A DNA stretch of 64,000 bases from the NCBI RefSeq assembly GCF_017357405.1, contig NZ_CP071598.1, positions 682,001 through 746,000 of the forward strand, given 5' to 3'. Positions 17,546 to 25,656 of this stretch are shown one piece after another (positions within the stretch are counted from its first letter, which is position 1; every line of letters begins with the position of its first letter). The position numbers were made by a program, and so were the translations under genes. The notes under the pieces were generated by a model. The model searched no databases and had not been told where the DNA came from. It saw nothing but the letters and a program-made list of their open reading frames with translations. Origin of the DNA: Halomontanus rarus (lineage in GTDB: Archaea; Halobacteriota; Halobacteria; Halobacteriales; Natrialbaceae).

Positions 17546-18424
17546 TCAATCGGCCGCCGAACGCGCACGCTCGATCGTCCGCTCGAGCGCCTCGAGTTCC
17601 CGCCTGGCGACGTCGATGTCGCCGTCCTCGCCGTCGGGAGTGACGGAACACTCGTCGGTGAGGTATCCGTCGTACCCCGCCTCGACCAGAGCGGTGAACA
17701 GCGGCAAGTGGTCGACGTCTCCCTCGCCCAGCGGTCGGAACTGGAAGCTCTCCTCGCCGCGGTTCGTCTCGGTCTCGAACGCGTCGGGGAGCGTGGGATC
17801 GTCGACCCGTTGGAGGTCCTTGACGTGGACGTGGACGAGGGCATCGGCCAGCCGCTCGATCGACGCTCGACCGTACTCAGCATCCACGATACACATGTTT
17901 CCTGCATCGTGGATAACGCCGACATTCTGTCTGTCGATCAGGTCCAGGAGCTCCATCGTGGAGTCGGCCGTTTCCACCAGCCGGCCCGCGTGAATCTCGA
18001 TACCGATGGTACGACCGTACTCGGCGGCGACGTCCGCGGCCCGTCGAACGTAGCCGGCGGCACGCTCGAAGTCGTCGTCCGTCGCGTCCCGTAGAGGCGG
18101 TCCGCCGGGCTTGTGGCGGACGAGTTTGCAGTCGAGGATCTCCGCCAACGCCGCGTACTGTTCGAGCGTCTCGAGTTCCGCCTCGGCCTCGGAGTCGGTC
18201 AACTGATCGTAATATCCGGTGTAGGTCGCGAGGCAGGGAACCGAGAGACCGGCTTCGTCGAGGCGATTCCGTATCGTCTCGGCGCGCTCGTGGGAGGTGT
18301 CCGGCGGAAGGTGCGGTTCGCTGGCCTGGATTTCGATGCCGCCGTAGCCGAGTTCCCCTGTCAGGTCGATGGCCGATTCGAGGGATCTGTCGTCCAGTAT
18401 CTTGCTGAATAGTGCAGGTTTCAT
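17546..18424 (-). CDS. Sugar-phosphate isomerase/epimerase-like TIM-barrel protein (AP endonuclease 2 fold), copy 1
   Basis: A 292-residue protein starting MKPALFSKILDDRSLE. It has typical family segments: GYGGIEIQASEPHLP, a YGRTIGIEIHAGRLVET metal-site strand, VGVIHDAGNM, VHVHVKDL and a C-terminal GYDGYLTDECS. The His/Glu/Asp residues on these strands form the metal site of xylose-isomerase-like enzymes. The family isomerises or epimerises sugars, inosose or hydroxypyruvate-type compounds. It is about 30 residues longer than the copies at 24631 and 35181. The repeat element at 17430 lies 50 bases past its stop. Confidence 0.85.
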   Translation of the reverse strand: MKPALFSKILDDRSLESAIDLTGELGYGGIEIQASEPHLPPDTSHERAETIRNRLDEAGLSVPCLATYTGYYDQLTDSEAEAELETLEQYAALAEILDCKLVRHKPGGPPLRDATDDDFERAAGYVRRAADVAAEYGRTIGIEIHAGRLVETADSTMELLDLIDRQNVGVIHDAGNMCIVDAEYGRASIERLADALVHVHVKDLQRVDDPTLPDAFETETNRGEESFQFRPLGEGDVDHLPLFTALVEAGYDGYLTDECSVTPDGEDGDIDVARRELEALERTIERARSAAD

Positions 18425-18720
18425 TGGTCTGAGAGTGTGGTCGAACGATCGTCGGTGTTGTCGCCGTACTACCGATACCTCGGCGGAATCAGCGCGAGCA
18501 GGTAAGTCCTTCGCCTCTACTACTAGCTCGTAACGTAACGATACCGATCGACGAGGTCCGACCGTCCGAATTACAGACGCTCTAACCGTCGAAATCGGTT
18601 CTCTCGAGTGTGATCGACGAAGAGACACGATAGTAACACGCGAACCGACGAGCTCACCGCGTCGAGGGAAGGGAGCACACTTATCGTCACGCTCGAGAGT
18701 AGTCGACACGAACGAGACCG

Positions 18721-20067
18721 ATGACGCCTAACGACGGATCGGACACGGATACCGAGCAGAACCGAACAGAGTGGCGGGTCGGAACGGCGACTCGAGTGAT
18801 CACGCCCGAGCGACTGATACTGCTGTCCGGGTACGGCGATCGGACCGAGCCGTCCACGGGAACGGCGATGGAACTCCACGCGAAGGCCGTCGCCCTCGAG
18901 GACGAGAAGGGGTCGGTCGCCGTCATCGTCGGAGTCGACGTACTCGGCGTGACACGCGACTTGCACGCGGCGGTCGTCCGACGGTGCCGGCAGGAGTACG
19001 GACTCGAGTCGGCCGAGCTACTGGTAAACGCCTCCCACACTCATCACGGGCCGGAATACCGCGTGGACGACAGTCGTCTCTGGGATACCGCGGGCACGAA
19101 CGACCAACGCGCACGGGAGTACCGCGAGCGCCTGGAAGACGAGATCGTCGACGTCGTCGGAGCAGCGCTCGAAGCGCGGTCTGACGCCGATCTTCGGTAC
19201 AGCCACGGACGGTGTGGCTTCGGCATGAATCGGCGTCGTCCCGGACCCGACGGCTTCGATCTGGCGTCGTATCCCGACGGGGTCGTCGACACCGACGTCC
19301 CCGTCCTCGTGGCGACGAGCGACGACACGGTTCGAGCCATCCTGTTCGGATACGCGTGTCACCCGACGTCGCACCCGAAGATGCGGGAGTTCCATCCCGA
19401 CTGGCCCGGCGTGGCGACGGCTGCACTCGAGGAGCGGTTCCCGGACGCGACGGCCGTCTTCCTGCAGGGCTGTGCCGCCGACCAGAACCCGGTTCCGCGG
19501 CGGGAACGAGAGCAGACCGTCCAGCACGGGCAGACGGCCGCCAACGCCGTCGAGGCCGCCATCGGAGCACGGGGGAAGTCCGTCCGTGGTCCCCTACGGA
19601 CCCTGACCGAGGAGACGACCCTCGAGTTCGAGGAGCAGCCGGACCGAGCCGAACTGGAGCGTCGGCTGGCCGACGCCGACGGCGAGGACAGGTACGCCAA
19701 CCGACTCCTCGACGTGCTCGATCGCGATGGGGAGATCCGGACGGAGTTCCCCTACCTCGTACAGGCCATCGGATTCGGATCGGACCTGACGCTCGTGAGC
19801 CTCCCGGGTGAAGTACCCGTGAGATACGCCCACCGGATCACGGACGCGCTCGCGGGAGACACGTGGGTCGCGGCGTACTCGAACCACGGCTACGTCTACG
19901 TGCCGACCGACAGACAACTGTACGAAGGGGGGTACGAGCCGACGTGGGTGTTCATCTACTGGGACTACCCCGCGCCGGTGAAACCGTCCACCGAGGATCG
20001 GATCGCGGAAACCGCGCTCGCCCTCGCTCAGAGAGCGGGAGCGACCCGTCGCGACGAGCGCGAGTAA
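18721..20067 (+). CDS. Neutral/alkaline ceramidase-like hydrolase, copy 2
   Basis: A 448-residue protein. WRVGTATRVITPERLILLSGYG at the N-terminus, NASHTHHGPEYR (histidine cluster), FGYACHPTSHPK, FLQGCAADQNPVPRRE and a C-terminal VAAYSNHGYVYVPTDRQLYEGGYEP follow the neutral ceramidase-like fold in order. The same ordered motifs occur in the copy at 41676. No signal peptide, so cytoplasmic. It is divergent from the isomerase at 17546 and faces the gluconolactonase remnant and creatininase gene. Confidence 0.78.
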   Translation: MTPNDGSDTDTEQNRTEWRVGTATRVITPERLILLSGYGDRTEPSTGTAMELHAKAVALEDEKGSVAVIVGVDVLGVTRDLHAAVVRRCRQEYGLESAELLVNASHTHHGPEYRVDDSRLWDTAGTNDQRAREYRERLEDEIVDVVGAALEARSDADLRYSHGRCGFGMNRRRPGPDGFDLASYPDGVVDTDVPVLVATSDDTVRAILFGYACHPTSHPKMREFHPDWPGVATAALEERFPDATAVFLQGCAADQNPVPRREREQTVQHGQTAANAVEAAIGARGKSVRGPLRTLTEETTLEFEEQPDRAELERRLADADGEDRYANRLLDVLDRDGEIRTEFPYLVQAIGFGSDLTLVSLPGEVPVRYAHRITDALAGDTWVAAYSNHGYVYVPTDRQLYEGGYEPTWVFIYWDYPAPVKPSTEDRIAETALALAQRAGATRRDERE

Positions 20068-20192
20068 CCCGATAGCGTCGTGGGGTTGGGTCGGGAGCCG
20101 TACGCGAGGGTGAGATTCGGTACCGCACGATTCGATCGTCCCCGGACTCTGAGAGTGACCGTATGACGGTCGCAATGGCATATCGCACACAT

Positions 20193-20388
20193 ATGAGGTG
20201 GACGTTCGAACGGAGAGCGGGTCCCTACGAGTTCACCGAAGGGCCGGTCCGAGACGGTGAGGGCGTGGTGTTCACGGACGTTCCGAACGGTCGGATTACG
20301 TGGGTAACAGGCGCAAAACCTCGCATTGAGGGCGGGAAGGATGTCGACACCGGCGGACTCGTTCTCGAGGAGGACGGTCGGATTCACA
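20193..20388 (+). pseudogene. Truncated SMP-30/gluconolactonase N-terminus
   Basis: From the ATG at 20193 the frame reads MRWTFERRAGPYEF, then TEGPVRDGEGVVFTDVPNGR, the conserved N-terminal blade of SMP-30/gluconolactonase/LRE-like proteins, and later GGLVLEEDGRIHI, the next blade's core. After about 65 codons the similarity stops where the opposite-strand creatininase gene ends. The rest of the usual ~290-residue propeller is absent. A sugar-lactone hydrolase was therefore probably once part of the island. Confidence 0.62.
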
Positions 20389-21192
20389 TCAGGCGTTTCG
20401 CTCGTGTATCTCGGTCAGCAGTGCCTCCAGTTCGTCGCCGATGCGTTCGGCGATCCGTTCGCCCGTCTCGGCCGTCGCGAGTTCCGGGGCGCCGATCGCA
20501 CCGCTGTGGGAGTACTCCTCGAAGCCCCGGTAGACGGAGAGCGGGCCGCCCTCGTGGAGGTCCTTCGTACCGAGTTCGTACGGCTCGTCGTACATCTGCG
20601 CCTCCATGTCGTCTTCCCGAACGAGTTCGGGGCGCAGGTGAAGCAAGAGCGACGTCTCGAACTCCCCGCCGTGGGCCATCCCGCCGATCTCGCTCTCTCT
20701 GATGTCGTCGACGAACTGACTCGCGAGTTCGAAGTACGTCAGCCCGAGCACCTCCACGTCCGACTGATCCTCGCCGATCGTGCTGACCGCAGCCGAGATG
20801 AGCGACCTGTTCCCCCCGTGGCCGTTCAGGAGCAACAGTGCGTCGAACCCGTTCTCGAGCGCGCTGTCGCAGATGTTTTCTAGCGCCTCGAGCATGACGT
20901 CGAAGTCGAGCGTGATCGTCCCGCCGAACGAGCGGTGATGGGGCGAAAACCCGGACCAGAACGGCGGGGTTACCAGTATCGGTACGTCGTCGACGAGGCG
21001 CTCCGCCCCGAGGTGAGCGATCGCATCGACGAGGATCGTGTCCGTCGCGACCGGGAGATGGTTGCCGTGCTGTTCGATACTGCCAACGGGAACGACGAGG
21101 ATGGAGCCGTCTCGCTCTCCAATCGTCCGGATATCGTCGGCGGTCTTGCCGGCCCAGTCGAGTGCACTCGAGCCGATAGAGTCGAATACCAT
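20389..21192 (-). CDS. Creatininase-family amidohydrolase
   Basis: A 267-residue protein starting MVFDSIGSSALDWAG. The family's metal motif is present as VPVGSIEQHGNHLPVATD (Glu, His, Asp ligands), with FSPHHRSFGGTITLD, LLNGHGGN and AHGGEFETSLLL further on. Relatives hydrolyse cyclic amides (creatinine) or formamides (FAPy deformylase, mycofactocin MftE). The start at 21192 is set by a TATA box at 21215-21224; an in-frame start at 21216 would fall inside that box. It has its own promoter, downstream of the sulfatase operon. Confidence 0.85.
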   Translation of the reverse strand: MVFDSIGSSALDWAGKTADDIRTIGERDGSILVVPVGSIEQHGNHLPVATDTILVDAIAHLGAERLVDDVPILVTPPFWSGFSPHHRSFGGTITLDFDVMLEALENICDSALENGFDALLLLNGHGGNRSLISAAVSTIGEDQSDVEVLGLTYFELASQFVDDIRESEIGGMAHGGEFETSLLLHLRPELVREDDMEAQMYDEPYELGTKDLHEGGPLSVYRGFEEYSHSGAIGAPELATAETGERIAERIGDELEALLTEIHERNA

Positions 21193-21214
21193 AGGATGAC
21201 TCTCTACTATACCC

Positions 21215-21224
21215 ACTTATACTT
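21215..21224 (-). promoter_or_regulatory. TATA box of the creatininase-like gene
   Basis: On the minus strand AAGTATAAGT lies 23-32 bases before the ATG at 21192, which fits a leaderless transcript and decides the start. Confidence 0.65.
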
Positions 21225-21538
21225 CGATGATCGCGACGAAATGGCGGATTCCCCGGTCTCCGATCGCCGTCCCCGTCGCGGCGGCGAGCGAATCGCGCCA
21301 CTTCGACCGATCGGATCCTCGAGCGACTGCGGTCGGTGTCCGATAGACAGGTCACCGGTCCCGGCACTGCGTTCCCGGCCGTCGACGGTCGACGTCGAAT
21401 TTCGGACCGTCACGTTCCGTACCTCGACTCCGAACCCGACTCGAGTCGCCCCCTCGTACTCGTCTCCCGACCCGGTCCCCACGATTTGAGCACTCGATGG
21501 AACCGATGCGGTCGAACGGGAAAGTCGGCCGCAATCCC
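21225..21538. other. Intergenic stretch without a gene
   Basis: About 310 bases between the creatininase promoter and the 3' end of the sulfatase gene. Nothing beyond low-information frames is seen. Confidence 0.4.
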
Positions 21539-23107
21539 CTACGAGGACGGGTTACGAGTCGGTCGCGGAAACGCGGCCATCGTCCGAGTGAGGGCCTCGA
21601 TCTGGGCGTCCGATCGGTCGTGTTCGCGGTACAGTTCGAGAAGTTCGTCGGGGTCCGCGTAGAGGTACGGCCCGGTCGACGCCGTCCGTGCGAGCGGGTC
21701 CCGGCCGCGGGACTCCACAGGTTGCTGGGCGTGCCACTCGTCCGAGAGTTGCGAGACGAGCCAGCGGTCCAAGAGCCCACGCATCTCGGCCGTCCGTTCG
21801 GGCTCCGAGGCGACGAGATTGCGGGTCATGTGCGGATCTGCCTCGAGGTCGTGGAGGAGTTCGAGTCCGTCGTTTGGGAGGTCAGGATCGTTGTACAACC
21901 CGGGATAGGAGAAGACGCCGGGGTGGACGAGCCGGACGTACATCCACTGGTCGCGGTACACCGCCCGACCGAACGTGTAGATACCTTGGCCAGAGACGAG
22001 GAACTCTCGTCCCTCGAACCGATCGCCGCTCAGCGCCGGCGTGAACGCCTCGGCGTCCCAGCCGGAGGGAATCGGTACGTCGGCGAGCTCGCAGATCGTC
22101 GGGAGGAGGTCGAACTGGTAGACCTGTGCGTCCGTCGCCTCGCCCTCGGCGTCGTCGGTCACGCCCGGCCAGGAGACGATCAGTGGAACCTGCTGGCACG
22201 CCGGATGCGGGAAGGCGTGTTCCGCGTAAATGCCGTGCTCGCCGAACGCCTCGCCGTGGTCCGCGGTAACGATGACCGCGGTCTCTTCGCGGATTCCGTT
22301 GCGCTCGAGCGTCTCGAGGAGTGTCGCGATTTCCCCGTCGACGCGACGGATGCTGGCGTCGTAGCCGTCGACGAGCTGTTCGAAGTCGTCGCGGTCGGTT
22401 ATCGACTCCGGCATCGGCCAATCGTAGAAGTCCAGCCAGTCCGGGCCGTATTGGTCGGCGCTGGGCCACAGGTCGGCACAGCGGACGCCGGTCATCCCCT
22501 GTTGGTCGTCGATAGCCGCCTGATCGGGCCACTCCGGGGCGGACCCGGAGTCACGAACCGAGTCGACGACGTCCTCGATCCCGAGATAGGGGTGGTGAAC
22601 GTCCCAGTAGTTGACGTGGAGCAGCCAATCGTCGTCGTCGGCGTGGCGGTCGAGCCACGACTGAGCCACCGGCGTGACGTCCGAGCAGTCCTCGATCGCC
22701 GGTCCGCCCGCAGTCGCCGTCGGCATGATCGACTCCTGAAAGGACGCGCCGAAGTGATAGGCGAGGTGGCGCTGCGTGAATTGACTCACAGAGGCCGTGT
22801 AGATGCCGTTCTCGGCGAGTTGCCGGAACGCCAGCATGCGGTCGGCGTCCGGATCGTGACCGTTGCCGGGTTCGTCGTACCGCTGGCCCTCGCCGTGGTG
22901 GGTGACGACGCCGGAGTTCAGCCCGTGGCGACAGGTCGCGAGCGCAGTCCGACTGGGGAGACAGGGTGCGTCCGAGACGAAACAGCGGTCGAATCGGACG
23001 CCGCGCTCGGCGATGGCGTCGATCGTCGGCGACGTGTCCCGGTCGTAGCCGTAACAGCCCAGGTGGTCCGGTCGTAGCGAATCGATGTCGATAATGAGGA
23101 TGTTCAT
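21539..23107 (-). CDS. Type I sulfatase, copy 1
   Basis: A 522-residue protein starting MNILIIDIDSLRPDHLGCYG, where the aspartates bind the active-site metal. The formylglycine signature is Cys49-Leu-Pro-Ser-Arg (SDAPCLPSRTAL). IVTADHGEAFGEHGIYAEH supplies the later Asp/His metal ligands. No signal peptide is seen, so it acts inside the cell on imported sulfate esters. It follows the oxidoreductase at 23141 after 33 bases on the same strand, so the two are probably one transcript. It most resembles the sulfatase at 36090. Confidence 0.88.
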   Translation of the reverse strand: MNILIIDIDSLRPDHLGCYGYDRDTSPTIDAIAERGVRFDRCFVSDAPCLPSRTALATCRHGLNSGVVTHHGEGQRYDEPGNGHDPDADRMLAFRQLAENGIYTASVSQFTQRHLAYHFGASFQESIMPTATAGGPAIEDCSDVTPVAQSWLDRHADDDDWLLHVNYWDVHHPYLGIEDVVDSVRDSGSAPEWPDQAAIDDQQGMTGVRCADLWPSADQYGPDWLDFYDWPMPESITDRDDFEQLVDGYDASIRRVDGEIATLLETLERNGIREETAVIVTADHGEAFGEHGIYAEHAFPHPACQQVPLIVSWPGVTDDAEGEATDAQVYQFDLLPTICELADVPIPSGWDAEAFTPALSGDRFEGREFLVSGQGIYTFGRAVYRDQWMYVRLVHPGVFSYPGLYNDPDLPNDGLELLHDLEADPHMTRNLVASEPERTAEMRGLLDRWLVSQLSDEWHAQQPVESRGRDPLARTASTGPYLYADPDELLELYREHDRSDAQIEALTRTMAAFPRPTRNPSS

Positions 23108-23140
23108 GTGTTTGTATGGGTGTCGTCTCGTCTGTACGTT

Positions 23141-24235
23141 TCAGAGCGTCATCTCGGTCATCTCCTCGTGTCCGTCGACGACGACCCACTCGTCGGTCTC
23201 GGCCGATTCGTAGGCCGCGTCGAGGACTCGAAGGACGGTCAGGGCGTCCTCGAGAGTCGCCGGTACGGGGATGTCCTCGGAGACGCGGGCGTCGAGGAAC
23301 TGTTGCATGAAGTCGAGACCGTAGCTGCCGCCGTAGCCCGGCGTCGAGTCGTAGTCGTACGTGAGGTACCGGCGGGGCGCGCTCGCGTACTCGTCGCGAC
23401 AGGACTCGAGTTCCACCGTCGTCTCGTCGTCGAAGCCGAAGTAGTCGCCCATCGGATCCCACGAAACTCGGCCGTCCATACCGGTGATCGAAATCTCGGT
23501 GTCGTACCGGCCCTCCCGCAGGTAGTAGCCACACTGAAGCGAGCCGATCGCACCAGATGCGAGCTCGAACTGGACGACGGCACCGTCTTCGACGTCGACG
23601 GCCGGTGTACCGTGGGTCGTGCTCGCGTTGACGCGAACGACGTCGTCGTCGAGGATCCACGGCAGGAGGTCGATCCAGTGGATGCCGAGCCACTGGAGGA
23701 TGCCGCCGCGGCTCGCCGCCGACTCGAACAGGAAGTGGTCGGCGTCCCGGTAGGCCAGCTGCGACGCGATAAAGCGCGCGTCGACCGACCGCACGTCGCC
23801 GAAGAAGCCGGTCGCGGCGAGGTCGCGGAGTTTCCGTGCGGCCGGGTGGCCGCGCCACGTGTACGAGACGCCGACGGTCGCGTCGGCGCCCGAGACCGTC
23901 TCGAGGAGCGCCTCGAGTTCGGCGGCGGTTCTGGCGGCCGGTTTCTCGGTGTAGACGTCGATCCCTCGCTCGACCGCCGCCTCGATCGCCGCGGGCGTAT
24001 CGCGATTCGAGAGGGAGATCCAGACGACGTCCGGCGCCTCGTCATCGAACAGGTCTACGGGATCGGCGTAGATGGGAACGTCGCCCAGCCCGTCGACGCC
24101 GTCGGCGTCGAAGCTCTCGTCCGGTTCGCACGCGGCCGTCACCGAGACCGGGAGTTCGGCGAGTGTCGCCAGGTACGGTTCCGCGTGGTGGTGGTTCAAT
24201 CCAACGTATCCGACTGTCGGTTCCGGTTCAGTCAT
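23141..24235 (-). CDS. Gfo/Idh/MocA-family oxidoreductase
   Basis: A 364-residue protein starting MTEPEPTVGYVGLNHHHAEP. The Rossmann fold, DVYTEKPAARTAAELEALL (EKP motif) and the C-terminal substrate domain with GGILQWLGIHWIDLLPW (catalytic His region) are typical of dehydrogenases acting on sugars or cyclitols. Its ATG overlaps the stop of a 39-codon frame (24232-24351) as ATGA, so translation is probably coupled. It precedes the sulfatase at 21539 by 33 bases. It is more distant from the 5257 and 46005 oxidoreductases than those are from each other. Confidence 0.87.
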   Translation of the reverse strand: MTEPEPTVGYVGLNHHHAEPYLATLAELPVSVTAACEPDESFDADGVDGLGDVPIYADPVDLFDDEAPDVVWISLSNRDTPAAIEAAVERGIDVYTEKPAARTAAELEALLETVSGADATVGVSYTWRGHPAARKLRDLAATGFFGDVRSVDARFIASQLAYRDADHFLFESAASRGGILQWLGIHWIDLLPWILDDDVVRVNASTTHGTPAVDVEDGAVVQFELASGAIGSLQCGYYLREGRYDTEISITGMDGRVSWDPMGDYFGFDDETTVELESCRDEYASAPRRYLTYDYDSTPGYGGSYGLDFMQQFLDARVSEDIPVPATLEDALTVLRVLDAAYESAETDEWVVVDGHEEMTEMTL

Positions 24236-24351
24236 AGTCGTTGACCGTCGAGAGTGTTCTCACGGACGTCGATCAGTTCGATCGTGTCGCCGTCGAAAAC
24301 GCCGAGCGTCGGCGTCGATTCGTCTACTGTCGCACACCTGCAAACATGCAT
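24232..24351 (-). CDS. 39-residue leader frame, resembles an FAH-type N-terminus
   Basis: The frame starts MHVCRCATVDESTPTLGVFD and continues GDTIELIDVRE. Its stop overlaps the next ATG (ATGA). A TATA-like TATTATATC (24375-24383, minus strand) lies 24-32 bases before its ATG, so the transcript should begin at this small frame. The residues resemble the first strands of fumarylacetoacetate-hydrolase-family proteins, whose remaining ~200 residues are absent. Either a truncated relic or a functioning leader peptide that couples translation to the oxidoreductase. Confidence 0.5.
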   Translation of the reverse strand: MHVCRCATVDESTPTLGVFDGDTIELIDVRENTLDGQRL

Positions 24352-24463
24352 TGTCCATTCGATGGTAGCAAGAGGATATAATAGTGCGGGACTGACGATT
24401 GTCGAAAAACCACACACTGGAGATTGCCGACAGTATAAGTAACTGGCCGAAGCGGGTACAGAC
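24352..24463. promoter_or_regulatory. Divergent promoter pair
   Basis: Two TATA boxes point outward. GATATAATA (24375-24383) serves the minus-strand leader, oxidoreductase and sulfatase genes. AGTATAAGT (24432-24440) lies 24-32 bases before the plus-strand ATG at 24464. The 48 bases between the boxes would be the natural place for a shared regulator site, but no operator-like palindrome was identified. Confidence 0.6.
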
Positions 24464-24634
24464 ATGAACCAACCGACAATCACGGGTCGCCCGGCCGCGA
24501 CGAATAGCCGCCTCGAGACCCACCACGGAGCCAGGTTCGAACTGGTACCGTCGACCCCGAAGACGAGAACCGACGACGCCGAAACCACAGACGCGAACGC
24601 GAGGGCAGCACCCGCCGGAGGGAACACGGAATGA
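24464..24634 (+). CDS. 56-residue leader frame, unknown
   Basis: The frame starts MNQPTITGRPAATNSRLE and ends ...APAGGNTE. It begins at the expected leaderless start for the TATA box at 24432-24440. Its stop overlaps the ATG of the isomerase gene as ATGA. It is hydrophilic, with no membrane segment and no family match. It mirrors the 39-residue frame on the opposite strand. A real small protein, a translation-coupling leader, or a chance frame are all possible; promoter spacing and ATGA overlap favour translation. Confidence 0.5.
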   Translation: MNQPTITGRPAATNSRLETHHGARFELVPSTPKTRTDDAETTDANARAAPAGGNTE

Positions 24635-25398
24635 ACCTTGGACTCTGTACCATCGCACTTCGGGACGAACCGGTCGAGGACGCGCTGGCGATCGCCGCCG
24701 ACGCCGGCTACGACGGTGTCGAAATCTGGGGGAAAGACCACGTCGGCGACGCTCCCGAGCGGTGTCGCGAGATCCGGGAGACCGCCGCCGACCTGGGTCT
24801 CGAGATCCCCGTCTACGGCTCGTACCTGCGACCCGGCACCCCCGAGTACGACGAGGAAGTGACGGACGAACTCGAGATCGCCGAGGCTCTCGGCGCGTCC
24901 CTGATCCGCGTGTGGGCCGGCCAGGAGGAGTACCGGGACGCGACCGACGACCACTGGGAGGACGTCGTGACCGACACGACCGACCTCGCCGACCGGGCCG
25001 CCGACCGCGGACTCGCGGTCACCGTGGAGAAACACGAGGGGACGGTGACCAACACGGAAGCGGGCGCTCGGGAACTCGTCGAGCGCGTCGACCGGGAGAA
25101 CTGCGGGCTCAACTGGCAACCGCTGTTCGAGCTCTCCGCCGAGACGATACTCGAAGAGGCCCGGTCGCTCGCTCCGCTCTCGAACAACGTCCACCTGCAG
25201 GCGGTCGCGGAACGCGGCGACTCGTGGCACGACCGTTCGCTCCTCGAAGACGCCTACTTCGACGTCCCGGCGATCCTCGAGATCTTCGAGGAGGCCGGTT
25301 TCGACGGCTTCGTCGAGGTGGAGTTCGTCACCGACGACCTCGAGGTCGAAGCGGCGATCGAGCGCGACCGCGAGTTCCTCGACTATAGTAACAACTGA
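24631..25398 (+). CDS. Sugar-phosphate isomerase/epimerase-like TIM-barrel protein, copy 2
   Basis: A 255-residue protein starting MNLGLCTIALRDEPVEDALA. Family segments: AGYDGVEIWGKDHVGD, LAVTVEKHEGTVTNT, NCGLNWQPLFEL, NNVHLQAV and GFDGFVEVEFV, with Glu/His/Asp metal ligands on the strands. The ATG overlaps the stop of the 56-residue leader. The last residues (DYSNN) and the TGA stop lie inside the palindromic repeat at 25383-25467, so the element may have supplied the C-terminus. Confidence 0.85.
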   Translation: MNLGLCTIALRDEPVEDALAIAADAGYDGVEIWGKDHVGDAPERCREIRETAADLGLEIPVYGSYLRPGTPEYDEEVTDELEIAEALGASLIRVWAGQEEYRDATDDHWEDVVTDTTDLADRAADRGLAVTVEKHEGTVTNTEAGARELVERVDRENCGLNWQPLFELSAETILEEARSLAPLSNNVHLQAVAERGDSWHDRSLLEDAYFDVPAILEIFEEAGFDGFVEVEFVTDDLEVEAAIERDREFLDYSNN

Positions 25399-25467
25399 AA
25401 CGGTTTACACACCGATCGTGCAGCCGTCGTGCGATCGGGTGTGCATCGACTTTCAGTGCTACTATAG
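25383..25467. repeat. Dispersed palindromic element, copy B, overlapping a stop codon
   Basis: The 64-base core 25393-25456 matches copy A at 17430-17493. Here it is further bracketed by an inverted 8-mer, CTATAGTA (25383-25390) and TACTATAG (25460-25467). The whole can fold into a long imperfect hairpin. It begins inside the last codons of the isomerase gene and covers the stop. It could end transcription or be a non-autonomous mobile element. Confidence 0.7.
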
Positions 25468-25635
25468 ATCGGGTCCACTCGAGAGACGATGGCTGTCGAC
25501 CGCGGATCGGTCGTCGACCGGTCGTCGTGCCGTTCTCCTCCCCCCTCCCCCAAAATGTGTGTATTTATTCACGTTCGGCGAGCTGGCGCTCTGGCGGCCG
25601 AAACACGGCTGACGAACAGCGGTACGCCTATAGGA

Positions 25636-25643
25636 GGTGAGAA
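25636..25643 (+). promoter_or_regulatory. Shine-Dalgarno site GGAGGTGA
   Basis: An 8-base match to the haloarchaeal anti-Shine-Dalgarno 16S tail lies 13 bases before the ATG at 25657. Most genes in the window lack such a site, so this gene is probably transcribed with a leader. TGTATTTATTC near 25559-25569 is a possible TATA box. Confidence 0.6.
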
Positions 25644-25656
25644 GAAATAACCAGTA

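Noticed and set aside
24232..25230. Long minus-strand frame opposite the isomerase, ending at the oxidoreductase start
   Set aside because: Only its last 39 codons have a promoter and protein-like character; the rest is antisense to the isomerase gene.
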